A DNA stretch of 64,000 bases from Miscanthus floridulus (GCF_019320115.1 NC_089593.1:9062386-9126385); one strand, 5' to 3'; positions 11,748 to 23,504 are shown, numbered from the stretch's first letter. Numbers and translations: made by a program. The notes: generated from the letters alone by a model not told the origin.

Positions 11748-12104
11748 AATGTAACATGGTTCTATTGTAGCGACCATATTTATGAGCTATTGGTACGTGT
11801 GATGCTGGCAAAAAAAAAAAAATCATGTTCATTGGCACCACACTGCTGCTACAGTGCTGCGTATAGAAGAATTGGAAAAAATAACGAGCAAAATACTGAA
11901 ATTGGGTTGTGAATTTGTGACCCGGGCAGTTATCTAAATTAGGTAAGGGGTTTTACATGGTGTCAGGTGGAGTATACATTGTGTTCCTAATCTGATCAGC
12001 TATTGGAAGATAAATATTTATACCGAATCATGAATGACTGATGTGGCTTTCAAATTATGTTGGAGTCGTTTTATAAATGATACAACTTCTGACAACAATT
12101 AAGC

Positions 12105-12291
12105 ATTGGTGTCATGGACATTTGTCAGGTGGAAGTGGAACACAACATGGAAGATGAAAATATCAAGATACCCAAGATGAGGGTTGAATTGCGCTAAGTA
12201 AAACTTCTCGCAGAAAATGAACCTATCGCTTAGCCTATTTCGTAGAAATTAACGCTGTGGATGATCAAGCTAATCCGGCGGAAGTCCCCCA
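12105..12291 (+). repeat. Duplication unit 2, left part, with a degenerate exon-10 copy
   Basis: AATTAAGCATTGGTGTCATGG followed by TTTGTCAGGTGGAA repeats the intron-9 acceptor and start of Kelch exon 10, but the exon reading is lost. The unit runs into AAGTCCCCCA and is interrupted there by the Copia element. It resumes at 17642 and is matched by uninterrupted unit 4 (23505 onward). Confidence 0.75.
12287..12291. repeat. Copia target-site duplication, left copy (CCCCA)
   Basis: CCCCA directly precedes the 5' LTR and is repeated at 17642-17646 directly after the 3' LTR. The unoccupied site with a single copy is seen near 23672 (GAAGTCCCCCATGTGCTTGG). Confidence 0.9.
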
Positions 12292-12591
12292 TGTTGGAAT
12301 ATGATCCGAATTATAACGTGAGTCTTACGGGAACGCCTGGAGGGCCCGCGGTTTGGGTTATGTTTATTAGCAGATTTGTTTCCGTATTTGACTGCAGTCA
12401 GTCCATCCTATAAATACATCTTGTAAGCCACATGGGAAGAGTAGAGACGACTCATTGTATTCCCTGCATTCTGTAAACTCTCCTCATATAGTGAAGATCG
12501 TCGGTTGGCGCCCGTGGTTTTTTTCCCGCAAGGGTTTTCCACGTAAAATCTGTGTCTCGTGTTCGATCTTTATTTATATTATTTCATAACA
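12292..12591 (+). repeat. Copia 5' LTR
   Basis: The LTR starts TGTTGGAATATG and ends CATAACA. It includes TCCTATAAATACATC (12408-12422), a good TATA box for the element's own transcription. It is about 98% identical to the 3' LTR. Confidence 0.95.
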
Positions 12592-12593
12592 AG

Positions 12594-12605
12594 TGGTATC
12601 AGAGC
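12594..12605 (+). other. Copia primer-binding site
   Basis: TGGTATCAGAGC, two bases after the LTR, is complementary to the 3' end of initiator tRNA-Met, the usual primer for plant Copia elements. Confidence 0.9.
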
Positions 12606-13204
12606 CAGACACGAGATTGAAAAAAACTAGGGTTTTAATTCCCTGTTCATCCTGCGGCCGTCGTCGCGTCGTCTCGGAATCCATCCGCGATTTGCTTCCC
12701 TCCCATCAGTCGGCGACTCACGCGTCCAAGCCGGAGTTCTGGGTTCTGGATCAGAGTCCGACTCCTCGTGAAATTTCCATCCAAAAGGCTACTGCTGTCC
12801 GCTGCGTACAAGAACAAAAGGCAGTCCTGATCTGATCTGTTGGTGTGTGGACGTGTCGCCGAGTTGCCGAGGAGGTGCCGATCTGTAGGTCTGCTACTTC
12901 TATTCGCGAGCGTGTGCGCTGTTGTTCCCAGGTATAGAGGATTGGTGCTGTTCCGAAGATCAAATCAGAGCACGAGGATCAAGGTAATCAAAATCAGATT
13001 TGGTTGCTGTTGGCCGGTTGTTTCTCTTGAAGTGAAAAAGTTGGTGTTTTCTGCTACGTGCACAAGTGAATCGAACCAGGAGTTTTTCTTTGGCAGTTCT
13101 TTGCTATTTGTACACAGCTAGTGTACCAGGCTGCAGGTTATTGCTAGGGTTACACCTAAATTTCTACAGATTATTATTCTTCTGGTTATTCTTTTTTTTC
13201 CACC

Positions 13205-16200
13205 ATGTCTTCAATCAAGTATGATATTCCTCAACTGGATCGCGACACAAGGTTCGCTCTATGGCAAGTCAAAATGCGGGCTTGTTCTTACGCAGGCTGA
13301 AGTTGATGATGCTCTTGATAAATTCGGTAACAAAGATTCAAAGTCTTGGACCGATGAGGAAAAAAGAAAAGATCAGTAAGGCCTTGACTCAAATTCAGCT
13401 TCATCTTTCAAATAATATTTTGCAAGATTGTTTGCAGGAGAACACTGCAGCTGCTTTATGGCTCAAATTAGAGTCAGTTTGCATGTCTAAGGATTTGACA
13501 AGCAAGATGCATTTGAAGATGAAGTTATATACGCACAAGTTGCAAGAGGGTGGTTCAGTGATTAACCATCTTTCGGTCTTCAAGGAGATCGTTTCTGATC
13601 TACAGTCTATGGAGGTAGATTATGATGATGAGGATTTGGCTCTCATTCTTTTGTGCTCTTTGCCTAGTTCATTTTCAAACTTCAGAGATACTTTATTATA
13701 TAGTCATGATACACTAACTCTTGATGAGGTTTCTGAGGCGTTGCTATGCCAAAGAAAAGATGAAATTGATGGTTTCTTCTGAAGGTTCTGCTTCTAAAGG
13801 AGAAGCGTTGTCTGTTCGTGGGAGGACAGATAATAAATCAAACAATGGCAATAGAGGCAAAAGTTCTCATCGTTACAAAGGCCGATCTAAATCTCGAAGC
13901 AAGCAGGGAGATAAATTCTGCAAGTATTGCAAGAAGGATAATCACTTTATAGATGAGTGTTATAAATTGAAGAATAAAGAGAAGAGAACTGGCACATATA
14001 GAGAGAAAAATAAACCCAGTGATGAAGGTAATGCTTCTGTTGCTGCTTCTAGGGCTGATTATTCTGATGGTGATTCGCTTGTTGCTTTTGCTGGATGTGC
14101 AAATAGTGATGATGAATGGATTCTTGATTCCGCTGCTTCTTTTCATATATGCATTAATAGAGATTGGTTTGTCACCTATGATTCTCTCCAAGGTGGAGGT
14201 TCTGTTAGATTAGGGTGATGACACTCCACTTGATATTGTTGGCATTGGAATCTATTCAAATTAAGATGCATGATGGCATTGTCAGAACTTTGGCTGACGT
14301 TAGGCATATTCCAAGCATGAGCAAGAATCTTATTTCTCTCAGTACTCTTGATGCTAAAGGGTACAAGTACTCTGGTGGAGATGGAGTTTTAAAGGTGTCC
14401 AAAGGTTCTCTTATTGTTATGAAAGGTGAATTGAAATCTCCAAATTTGTACCAGTCTTCGTGGTACTACAATTACAGGTGATGCAGCTGTAATTTCTAAT
14501 TCATCATCTAATTTTGATGCTACTAATCTTTGGCATATGCGTCTTGGACATATGAGTGAGCAAGGCTTGCATGAATTGTGCAAGAGAGGACTTCTTGATG
14601 AACATAGCATCAGTAAGTTGAAGTTTTGTGAGCATTGTGTGTTTGGCAAACACAAGAGGGTGTCGTTTAATACCTCTACTCATAGAAGTAAAGGTATTCT
14701 TGATTATGTGCATTCTGATTTATAGGGGACCATCTCGCCAGCCTTCTATTGGTGGTTCACGTTATATGTTGACAATCATTGATGATTATTCTCGTAAGGT
14801 ATGGCCTTATTTCTTGAAGCATAAATCAGAAGCATTTTCAGCATTTAAAGAGTGGAAGGTTATGATTGAAAATCAAACTGAAAAGAAGGTTAAAAAAGCT
14901 TCGCACTGATAATGGGATGGAATTCTGTTCTAATGAATTTAATGCATATTGCAAGTCTCATGGCATTGTTAGGCACTACACTATTCCTTATACGCCTCAA
15001 CAGAATGGTGTAGCTGAGCGTATGAATAGAACTATCATCTCCAAGGCCCGTTGCATGTTGTCTAATTCGGGCTTGAATAGGCTGTTTTTGGGCTGAAGCT
15101 GCCTCCACTGCTTGTTATCTTATTAATCGTTCACCCTGCATTCCACTTGATAAGAAAACTCCAATTGAGGTATGGTCTGGTTTTCCAGCTAATTATTCGC
15201 AATTGAGAGTTTTTGGTTGTACTGCTTATGCTCACGTTGATAATGGTAAATTGGAGCCTAGAACTGTTAAATGCATTTTTCTTGGTTATCAATCTGGTGT
15301 TAAAGGTTATAAATTGTGGAATCCCCAGACTCAGAAGGTTGTGCTTAGCAGGAATGTTATCTTTAATGAAACTGTTATGTTTGTTGACAATCCTTCTGTT
15401 GATGCTCCTATTGAGGGAGAAAAAATAAGTGTGTAGGTGGAGCACTTAATTAATTCACCAGATATTGATAATGTTGCTATCCAAGATGCACCTATTGCTG
15501 AAATTTCTCCAATTGTTGATGATTCTTCTATTGTTGAGCATTCTTCTCCAGTTGTGCAGTCTCCACAACGTTCTATTGCTGCTAGTAGAGCAAGAAGGCA
15601 GCCTAAACCAATTAAAAGGTATATTGAAGAATGCAATGTTGCTTATGCTATGAGTGTTGCAGAAGAGATTGAAGGTAATTTAGAACCTTCTAATTATTCT
15701 GAGGCTATTACTTCATGCTGATTACAACAATTGGATGACCGCTATGCAAGATGAGATGGAGTCACTTGAAAAGAATGGTACTTGGGATTTAGTGAAATTG
15801 CCCAAAAATAAAAGGCATGTCCGTTGCAAATGGATTTTCAAAGAAAGGAGGGTATTTCTCCAAGTGAGCCAGCAAGGTATAAAGCAAGGTTGGTTGCTAA
15901 AGGCTACAGCCAGATTCCAGGTATTGATTATAATGATGTCTTTTCCCCAGTTGTTAAGCATAGTTCTATTCGTACTTTGCTTAGTATTGTTGCCATGCAT
16001 GATTATGAACTTGAGCAACTAGATGTTAAAACTGCATTCTTACATGGGGAGTTGGAAGAAGACATTTATATGAACCAACCTGAAGGTTTTGTTATTCCTG
16101 GAAAAGAAAACCTTGTTTGTAGACTAAAGAAGTCTCTTTATGGTTTGAAGCAATCTCCTAGGCAATGGTACAAGAGGTTTGACTCATTTATGCTCTCTCA

Positions 16201-17240
16201 TGGTTTTAAGCGGTCTGATTATGATAGCCTGTGTTTATTTGAAGATTGTTAATGGCTCAGCTATTTATTTGCTTCTTTATGTTGATGATATGTTGATTGC
16301 TGCAAAAGATAAATCAGAAATAGCTAAATTGAAGGCACAATTGAGTAAAGAATTTGAGATGAAGGACTTAGGTGCAGCTAAGAAAATTCTTGGTATGGAA
16401 ATTATTAGAGATAGAAAATCTAATAAATTATACCTCAGTCAGCGAGGTTATATTGAAAAGGTTCTTCGTCAGTTTCAACATGTATAATGCAAAACCAGTG
16501 AGTACTCCATTAGCTGCACATTTCAGGTTATCATCAGATCTATGTCACAGTCAGATGATGAAATTGAGTACATGTCTAGAGTTCCATATTCCAGTGCAGT
16601 TGGTTCTCTTATGTATGCCATGGTTTGTTCTCGTCCTGATTTATCTCATGCATTGAGTGTTGTTAGTAGATTCATGGTTAATCCTGGTAAGGAGCATTGG
16701 AGGGTTGTTCAGTGGATCTTTAGATATTTGCGAGGTACTTCTAATGCTTGTTTGCAATTTGGGAAATCTAGAGATGGACTTGTTGGTTATGTTGATTCTG
16801 ATTATGCTGGTGATTTGGATAAGAGGAGGTCTCTCACGGGTTATGTTTTCACCATTGGTGGTTGTGCTGTTAGTTGGAAAGCAAGTTTGCAGTCTACTGT
16901 TGCTCTATCTACGACAGAAGCTGAATATATGGCTATTTCTGAAGCTTGTAAAGAAGCTATTTGGTTGAGAGGTTTATACTCTGAACTTTGCGGGGTTACT
17001 TCTTGCACTACTATACATTGTGATAGCCAGAGTGCTATTTGTCTGTCTAAAGATCAGATGTTTCATGAAAGGACCAAGCACATTAATGTGAGGTATCATT
17101 TTATTCGAGGTGTCATTGCTGAAGGTGACATTAAGGTATGCAAGATAAGTACTCATAATAATCCCGCTGATATGTTGACAAAGCCAGTTCCTGGAGCTAA
17201 GTTTGAGCTGTGCTCAGGCTTAGTTGGTATTACAGTTTAA
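13205..17240 (+). pseudogene. Copia gag-pol polyprotein pseudogene
   Basis: It starts at ATG 13205 and ends at TAA 17240. A gag region with LHLSNNILQ and LLCSLP-type motifs runs to about 13790. A CX2CX4HX4C zinc knuckle is at 13919-13960. The protease motif WILDSAASFH is at about 14117. A GAG-pre-integrase segment follows (14530-14720). The integrase core has TDNG and PQQNGVAER. Reverse transcriptase carries the YVDDM motif near 16278. RNase H covers about 16760-17150. Breaks are mostly one extra base, near 13275, 13375, 13748, 14214, 14250, 14465, 14732, 14890, 15085, 15725, 16226 and 16476. One-base losses occur near 15843 and 16545. One in-frame TAG lies at about 15434. It cannot encode an intact polyprotein as written. 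Confidence 0.92.
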
Positions 17241-17328
17241 GTCCTAGTGATTTTTGGCGTCGGTGATTATTTATTATTGAAGTGAGTTGATTGATGATAC
17301 TTCATTCGCTACAAGATGGAATTCGTCT

Positions 17329-17340
17329 CAAGGTGGAGTT
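17329..17340 (+). other. Copia polypurine tract
   Basis: AAGGTGGAGTT lies directly before the 3' LTR, at the position and with the composition expected for the plus-strand primer. Confidence 0.75.
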
Positions 17341-17641
17341 TGTTGGAATATGATCCGAATTATAACGTGAGTCTTACAGGGGACGCCTGGAGGGCCCGCG
17401 GTTTGGGTTATGTTTATTAGCAGATTTGTTTCCGTATTTGACTGCAGTCAGTCCATCCTATAAATACATCTTGTAAGCCGCATGGGAAGAGTAGAGACGA
17501 CTCATTGTATTCCCTGCGTTCTGTAAACTCTCCTCATATAGTGAAGATCGTCGGTTGACGCCCGTGGTTTTTTTCCCGCAAGGGTTTTCCACGTAAAATC
17601 TGTGTCTCGTGTTCGATCTTTATTTACATTATTTCCTAACA
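17341..17641 (+). repeat. Copia 3' LTR
   Basis: It matches the 5' LTR except for one single-base indel and about six substitutions. It ends TTTCCTAACA and is followed by the second CCCCA. Confidence 0.95.
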
Positions 17642-18007
17642 CCCCATGTGCTTGGCATCAAGTTTCTTTGGCGCAAGGATGATGTTGGCCCTAGTGTTCT
17701 GCGCAAACAAATTTTTTTTGCCCTAGTGTAGAATGGGACTCCATTGATGAATCGAATAGCCCTGTGATGGTTATTTGACTCTGTATGTTGAGTTGCTCTT
17801 TTGATTTCAGCTATTCACTAAATTAAAGCAGCTTGTCAAGATCACGAGTTGGCTAGAACGAACTTACAACCTACTGAACAGTGCGATAAAATTCAGGATA
17901 AATGGAAACACGGATGAATAATCCATTCATCAGTTTTTGGCCTGACACAACAGTGCTGCTAGCTGCTTGTGTTTGGGACCAATCGATCACAAAACTGTGA
18001 ATGACCA
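17642..18007 (+). repeat. Duplication unit 2, right part
   Basis: The unit resumes after the Copia element with ATGTGCTTGGCATCAAGTTTC and CTGTGATGGTTATTTGACTC. It matches 23672-23990 of unit 4 and more distantly 10195-10300 of unit 1. It ends near GTGTTTGGGACCAATC, close to the Helitron start. Confidence 0.75.
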
Positions 18008-20528
18008 TCTATACCAAGTAAACATATATACATTGGGATAATTATTTATTTTAATAGCTTATAAGCATGGCAAAATGTTTAATTAACAAACCACATAGCA
18101 ATAACATAACACCGACAATTCACTTTAAATTATATTAATACTCCATAATAATCAATTTCATAAGTTGTTATTTTAAATAACTTTATATATTTTAATTGAA
18201 ACGTTATGTCATATCCATATTGGTAATTTATTTTTAGCACTCTATGATATATAAAACAATACTATACACATATAATTCTATGATATAACAATTCAACAAG
18301 TTTGGTGCTAAGGTGCAATCTGAGTTTCAACTTAATTAACATGCGAAAACAATACTACTAGGACATAAACTATTTTTAATAAAAATTAAATTTTGAATAA
18401 AAGATAAAAAAAAACTAGAGTTTCTACTTAACACGTGGAAAAAATTGTACAACTTGATTAAAGGTTGAAAGCTAAACTCTAATTCATGGAGTCACAGAAA
18501 GGGATTCAACAAGATTTTATATATCTTAAGATTAGATTTCAACTAAATACATATCACGCTAAAAAAATAAATACCAAAGATGCTAACTGGAGGTCCTTAA
18601 TGAAGCTTCCACTTTAATCCTCGCGAGACACAATAGGAAAACAAAAATCCTAGAAATTCTCATAAAAATCTAAAACATTTCACCATCAACTCAGTATAAT
18701 CTAATCACCATTGATAATAATAGGTAGTGGATCTATTATATTTTCTAAATAATTACCCACCTCCACTATTGCGTGAAACAACATATTATAACTCATGAAT
18801 CTATATTTAAACTACCCACATATACCATTAAGAAACATGATCTAACGCAGATCTCAATTTACGTCTAATTGCCCACGTACTCCTAATATAATAGATAATT
18901 TATGTAACCCAATTTTCATCTTATTGTTAAAAATTAATTTTTTCTCTCAAATCTACATATAAAATATAATCCCCATATTAGTTCTTTTTAAATAACCATA
19001 GAGCACGTATTTTTGTGAATTACCCACTTCTGTCCGTGTTACTATATTAATATTTGACTAAGTAATTAAGCATACACGTTGTGTCGGCATACATGAGCAA
19101 TGAATATATATGTTATGTTTCATAAAAAATATTGTTTCCTTAACAACTCATATACTAATGATACTAACAAATTTTGTAAAACCATATTGTTAATGGAAAA
19201 AGTCTACTTAACCCCCCCCACCTATCATACTTGGTCTACTTCACCCCCTAACTATGAAACCGTCTGTTTTACCCTCTGAACTATCTAAAACCGTCTGTTT
19301 TACTCCCTGGGCGGCTTTTCAGCGGCGGGTTTGCTACAGTAACAGCGGGGTTGCTACAGTAACATTGTTTTGCTATGCTTTTCCAATTAATCTAAAGCTA
19401 CAAAAAAAATTTGTACTAAAGCATACCGTATTATATATTCACTGTGTAGATCTACTCATGTGGAGTCCAATAAAATTAGATTTTTTATTTTATGATTTTT
19501 CTATGATTTACTATGATTTTTCAAAAATTCACCGAAAATAAAAAAAGGGAAATCAAAACCACGGATACTGTAGCGACCATCGTTACTGTAGCAACCCGCT
19601 GTTACTGTACCAAAACTGCCGCTGAAAAACCGCCCAGGGGGTAAAACAAACGGTTTCATAGTTGGGGGGTGAAGTAGACCAAGTATGATAGGTGGGGGGT
19701 TAAGTAGACTTTTTCCTATTATTAATCATCACATAATTTATATAGGTTGTTACTTTAGATATATTTATATATTTTAAATTAACGTTTGACATGTTTATAT
19801 TGATATTATAATTATAACAACACATATAATTTCTTGATAGGAAATTTGAATCATCTTCAGAATTGTGCGAGACTACTGGTGGCTATACTTTTTTGAACCT
19901 TTAACATTGCTTTAGAGTAAAAATTCGATCATTATAAGGCTTAAGATTTAAAATCCTCTTGATGTTAGCACTGCTACCCCCATCCAAGATCTCATTTCAA
20001 GCTCTAACACTTATCTTAAGTGATATGATGCAAGTTTTGAATAATTGCGTATGCTATTGTAGTATTTAAGAATGTACTCTACGACTTAAAATCCTTATTT
20101 TAAAACAGTGCAAAACGAGGGTCAGTAAAAGATACAATAAGCACAAGAGTTTTAACTTGAGGAAAAAATCTGTAGGAGTCAATAAAAATAAAATTTGAAA
20201 AAAAAATAGATTCATGACTTCATAAAATATGTGACGCAACAATGGCCACCAGAGTTAATGGCAAGGTTTCAAACTAGCTTGTTATTAAAATACACAGAGG
20301 CGCCGTGCAAAATAAAAATATGAATATGGATGAAAATATATAAGTCAGTCCCTTGCAAAAAAGTAATAAGTTTTTTATAGTCTACCAAGTATGTATTGTG
20401 TCTATTTTGTAGGAAATAAACTAAAAAAATATGCAATTTAATATAAGTAACTTTTTATTTGTCAAATGTATTAAATAGTATATCTTTTATAATTCTATCT
20501 CGTGCGAGAGCACGGGTTGATGGACTAG
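18008..20528 (+). mobile_element. Non-autonomous Helitron (copy 1)
   Basis: The 3' end has the diagnostic form: stem CGTGC, loop GAGA, stem GCACG (20501-20514), ten bases, then CTAG (20525-20528) followed by host T. The proposed 5' end, TCTATACCAAGTAAAC preceded by A, is tentative. The interior is AT-rich and non-coding and shows no RepHel coding. The same family occurs at about 58765-60474. A MULE-type MITE is nested at 19195-19716. Confidence 0.75.
19195..19716. mobile_element. MITE with long terminal inverted repeats, Mutator-like, nested in Helitron 1
   Basis: The 522-bp element starts GGAAAAAGTCTACTTAAC and ends GTTAAGTAGACTTTTTCC. Its arms stay complementary for well over 60 bp (CTATCATACTTGGTCTACTTC against GAAGTAGACCAAGTATGATAG). 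The flanks TATTGTTAAT and TATTATTAAT match at 9 of 10 positions, a plausible 9-10-bp target duplication as expected for Mutator-like elements. Repeated GCTACAGTAAC / GTTACTGTAGC words fill the middle. Confidence 0.8.
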
Positions 20529-20688
20529 TACCTAATAATCCAAAGCAACAGGAAGCTCTTCAGTCACAAGTAACCGTGTTGCCATCTTAGCTAAGTCAAG
20601 AGAGTTTTAGCCTTAACAGAACAATAATCAGGGAATAATTTTTCCCTCAACAAAAGAGTTGAGCCTTGGTGTCATGTTGATTTGTCAG

Positions 20689-20782
20689 GTGGAGCGCTAC
20701 AAGGAAGGGAGGGTGTGGTTGGGTGACTACGGGGTTGAAGTTGATTGGCAGGAGATGCTACTGCTCAGCAATTGTTCTCTGA
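20689..20782 (+). pseudogene. Orphan copy of DCD-Kelch exon 10
   Basis: The copy starts GTGGAGCGCTACAAGGAAGG after a preserved TTTGTCAG acceptor and ends at the same TCTGACTGTAACTGCC as the true exon. A 4-bp duplication (AAGGGAGGG instead of AAGGG) shifts the frame, so it could not supply the original C-terminus even if spliced. Confidence 0.85.
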
Positions 20783-20799
20783 CTGTAACTGCCTACAAC

Positions 20800-21055
20800 T
20801 AGGGATGAAAACGGTATGGATATTTTCCGACCGTATTCGAAACCGAATCCGTTTAGAGGGGTTGAGATCTGTCCGTATCCGAGTCCGGATATCAACCATC
20901 CGATACCGTATCCGTATCCGAATACTCAAATCGCATATTTATGATGTCGATATCCAATCGTATCCTATCCGACATAGTTGACACTATCCGTATTCGAATC
21001 TGAATCCGGACAAAAATATAAAAACAAATGTAATATTGGTGATATCCGTCTATAT
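20800..21055. mobile_element. TAGGGATGAAAACGG-type MITE in unit 3
   Basis: The insertion starts TAGGGATGAAAACGGTATGG and is rich in TATCCG/CGGATA words. It lies between GCCTACAA and CATGGCGAGATATTG, which are nearly adjacent in unit 1 (9912-9937). This start is common among grass hAT-like MITEs. The target duplication was not resolved. Confidence 0.65.
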
Positions 21056-21919
21056 CATGGCGAGATATTGTTACTTCTGACAACCAAGTGAGTAGGAAAC
21101 TGATGTTAGGCAAAAACATAGTACATAGAAGGCTCTTGCGTAGCCTGAACTGACAGCAGTAGACATGATGGAGGTCTTCGTCCTCTTGGTTTGTGAATCT
21201 CGGAGAACTGTAAAACATTGAGCTGTTTGTGTTGACTGGGTCGATGATGCAGCAACACCGGATGTGACAGAGTTGGTACTGAACTGGTGTAGAACGGCAC
21301 TCGATTGATGAATATCCAGTAGCACTGTGATGGTTATTTGACTCTGCGTGTTGTGATTAAGTGCTTTGCTCTTTTGATGCCAGGCTTCCAGCTATTTACT
21401 AAAGCAGCTTGTCATGATTCCTACTAGATAATGTAGGGTAAGTGGAAATACACATAAATCATGGACGCTACATATCGAATACCCATCCACACTCTGAAAA
21501 CACACCTTCTTCAGTAAGCTGATGAAATTGCAAAGGCGTCTTCGGTTTCAGACTGACCCAACCACGCACCAAACGTGTCTCGATCAGTCCGATCTTTGTC
21601 ACCTGTCAGCCGATCTTCACGTACGCTGCCCGGCAGTTACAATGCAAGAACACGTCTCGTGCGTGTGCATCTGCTGCTTACATTGCGGATGGAAGAAGCC
21701 GTTTGCCGGCCCCGTAAGGCCATCACCCACTCCCACTCCCACTCTCACCTGCAGCAGCCGGCAGGCATGCATCTGTGTGTGTATATATATGCAGTGCAAT
21801 CGGCAACCTGCAGGCAGCCATTCCATGGACACATTGCATTGGTAACTCGTAGCCACCAGATCGATATACATGGCATGGTCTGGTACCTGCTGCAGCATTT
21901 GCGTGCCTAGCTCCTATGG

Positions 21920-23130
21920 TAAGATGGAGACTTCAATCACTTGAAGGTAACCTCAATTCATCAACCCAAGCTTGTCAATAGAAACATCACTACAGTTAGG
22001 CAACAGGTTCGCATCGGGCAGGATGATATAAAGCAAATATACACAGTTCTTCTATATATTTGTCAGGCATCATCTTTATTAGTTTTACTGGCGGGCAAAC
22101 TATTTGTTTACACCTATCGGCTGAATAACCAAATAAATATGCTGTTCAATTCGAAAAACAATGTAAACATATGTTAGTGACCGAAAGGGAATGACACGAA
22201 TAAATGCCTAGAAAAGTTATGTGAGGTAACTTGCTTCAAAGGGCACAACTTTACCTAAAAATAATTAGGCAAAACATCAAAGCATCAGCAAGTAGTTAAA
22301 TTTCTAACTTATTAATATTACAAGTTCTTATTAATATTACAAGTTCTAAAATAAGTGGGCAGGGAAACTAACTCTAGAACTGAATCTATAGTAGTATGGT
22401 GCTATTGTAGATATATTATAACAATTCGCGCCAAGAGGACAATCTTTGCTCGCCGCCACCGGTAGTGTCCCAAGTTCCTAGGGTCATGTACATTCCTCGT
22501 GTACCTGGTTGAGAAGAACATAACCAAGAAAACTAGCTGATTGACTGTTTGCTGAGGCCAACTATACAAAGGAATGAAAATATTGTCTTGGTAATGCTCT
22601 TCTTCACTATGTATATGAGGAATGTACATGGCTGTAGAAACTTAGGGCACTCACCACCGGAAACAACAGATTTGTCGAGTGATGGCCGGCAGATATTGTC
22701 CTCTTGGCGGACTTTGTTATAATATCAACAATGGCATCATCCTACTAGATCCAACTATAGGGCCAGTTCCCTGCCGACCTATCTTAAAACTTGTAATAAT
22801 AATAATTAGAAATTCCATCACTTGCTGATGCTCTCATATGTTTTTGTCTAAATTATTTTCACATAAAGTTGCACCCATTGGAGCATATTACCTCACATAA
22901 CTTTTTCAGACATTTATTCTTGTCCTTCTCTTTCAATTACTAACACATGGTTTCCTTGTATTTCGACTTGAACAGGGTATTTAAACTAAAGATGATGCTT
23001 GACACATATTGAACAATATATTTGCTTTTATCCTGCCCATTGCAACATGTTGTCTAACCATAGTGATGTTTCCATCTGACAAACTTGGTTGACATGAAGT
23101 TACCTTCAGTTGATCATAGTCTGCATCTTA
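21920..23130. repeat. Long inverted-repeat element in unit 3, split by a later insertion
   Basis: This is the counterpart of 11338-11747. The outer ends TAAGATGGAGACT and AGTCTGCATCTTA are preserved, but the centre is enlarged by the element at 22155-22940. Confidence 0.7.
22155..22940. mobile_element. Foldback/MITE insertion inside unit 3
   Basis: The arms pair over long stretches: AAGTTATGTGAGGTAA near 22215 with TTACCTCACATAACTT near 22890, and GCCAAGAGGACAAT near 22430 with ATTGTCCTCTTGGC near 22700. Unit 1 reads across the site from its GTTCAATTTGA region to ACTAACACATGG (11505-11535), so it is an empty site. Confidence 0.7.
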
Positions 23131-23504
23131 ATGTACTGTGGTTCTATTGTAGCAACCATATTTATGAGTTTCTGGTACGTGTGCTGCTGGAAAAAAAAAC
23201 ATGTTCATTGGCATGCACCACACTGCTGCTGGTACCTCATTCCACTAATATCACTAATGCCCAAGGTAATTGCATAGAAGAATTAGAAAAAGTAACAAGC
23301 GAAATACTAAAATTGGGTTGTGAATTTGTGACCCGGGCAGTTATCTAAATTAGGCAAGGGGTTTTACATGGTGACAAGACTAACTGGAGTATACATTGTG
23401 TTCCTAATCTGATCAGCTATTGGAATTTATACCGAATCATGCATGACGACTGATGTGTCTGCAAATTATATTGAGTCGTTTTATAAATGACACAACTTCT
23501 GACA

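Larger units (their letters stand above)
9785..12104 (+). repeat. Tandem segmental duplication, unit 1 (Kelch gene tail and downstream DNA)
   Basis: Starting in intron 9 (TTAAGCAT...TTTGTCAGGT), this unit holds exon 10, the 3' UTR and about 2.2 kb of downstream DNA. Large parts recur in order at 20655-23500 (unit 3). Its start and its ending signature CTGTGATGGTTATTTGACTC also recur in shorter units at 12105 and 23505. Unit 1 alone has a MITE at 11179-11297 and an extra block at about 10765-11035 that is missing from unit 3. Confidence 0.8.
12292..17641 (+). mobile_element. Full-length Ty1/Copia LTR retrotransposon, 5350 bp, coding-defective
   Basis: Two LTRs of 300 and 301 bp (TGTTGG...AACA) flank a primer-binding site, a gag-pol region in the order gag, protease, integrase, reverse transcriptase, RNase H, and a polypurine tract. 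The order is diagnostic of Copia. A perfect 5-bp target duplication flanks it. The LTRs differ by about six substitutions and one indel, so insertion was fairly recent. The polyprotein is nevertheless broken by about 13 single-base indels. Confidence 0.95.
20655..23504 (+). repeat. Duplication unit 3 (second large copy of the Kelch tail)
   Basis: It repeats unit 1 in order: the exon-10 copy, the block containing AACATTGAG(C/T)TGTTTGTGTTGACTGGG, the CTGTGATGGTTATTTGACTC block, the ACGTGTCTCGATCA block, the TATA-like block, and the long inverted repeat. It carries its own insertions at 20800-21055 and 22155-22940, which unit 1 lacks. Confidence 0.8.

Noticed and set aside
11703..11912. Small + ORF similar to one at 23085-23348
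   Set aside because: The similarity reflects duplication of non-coding DNA (inverted-repeat arm and flank); the frames are not conserved to a common end.
12594..12605. tRNA-like TGGTATCAGAGC considered as a tRNA gene
   Set aside because: It is only the 12-base primer-binding site after the Copia LTR, with no cloverleaf.
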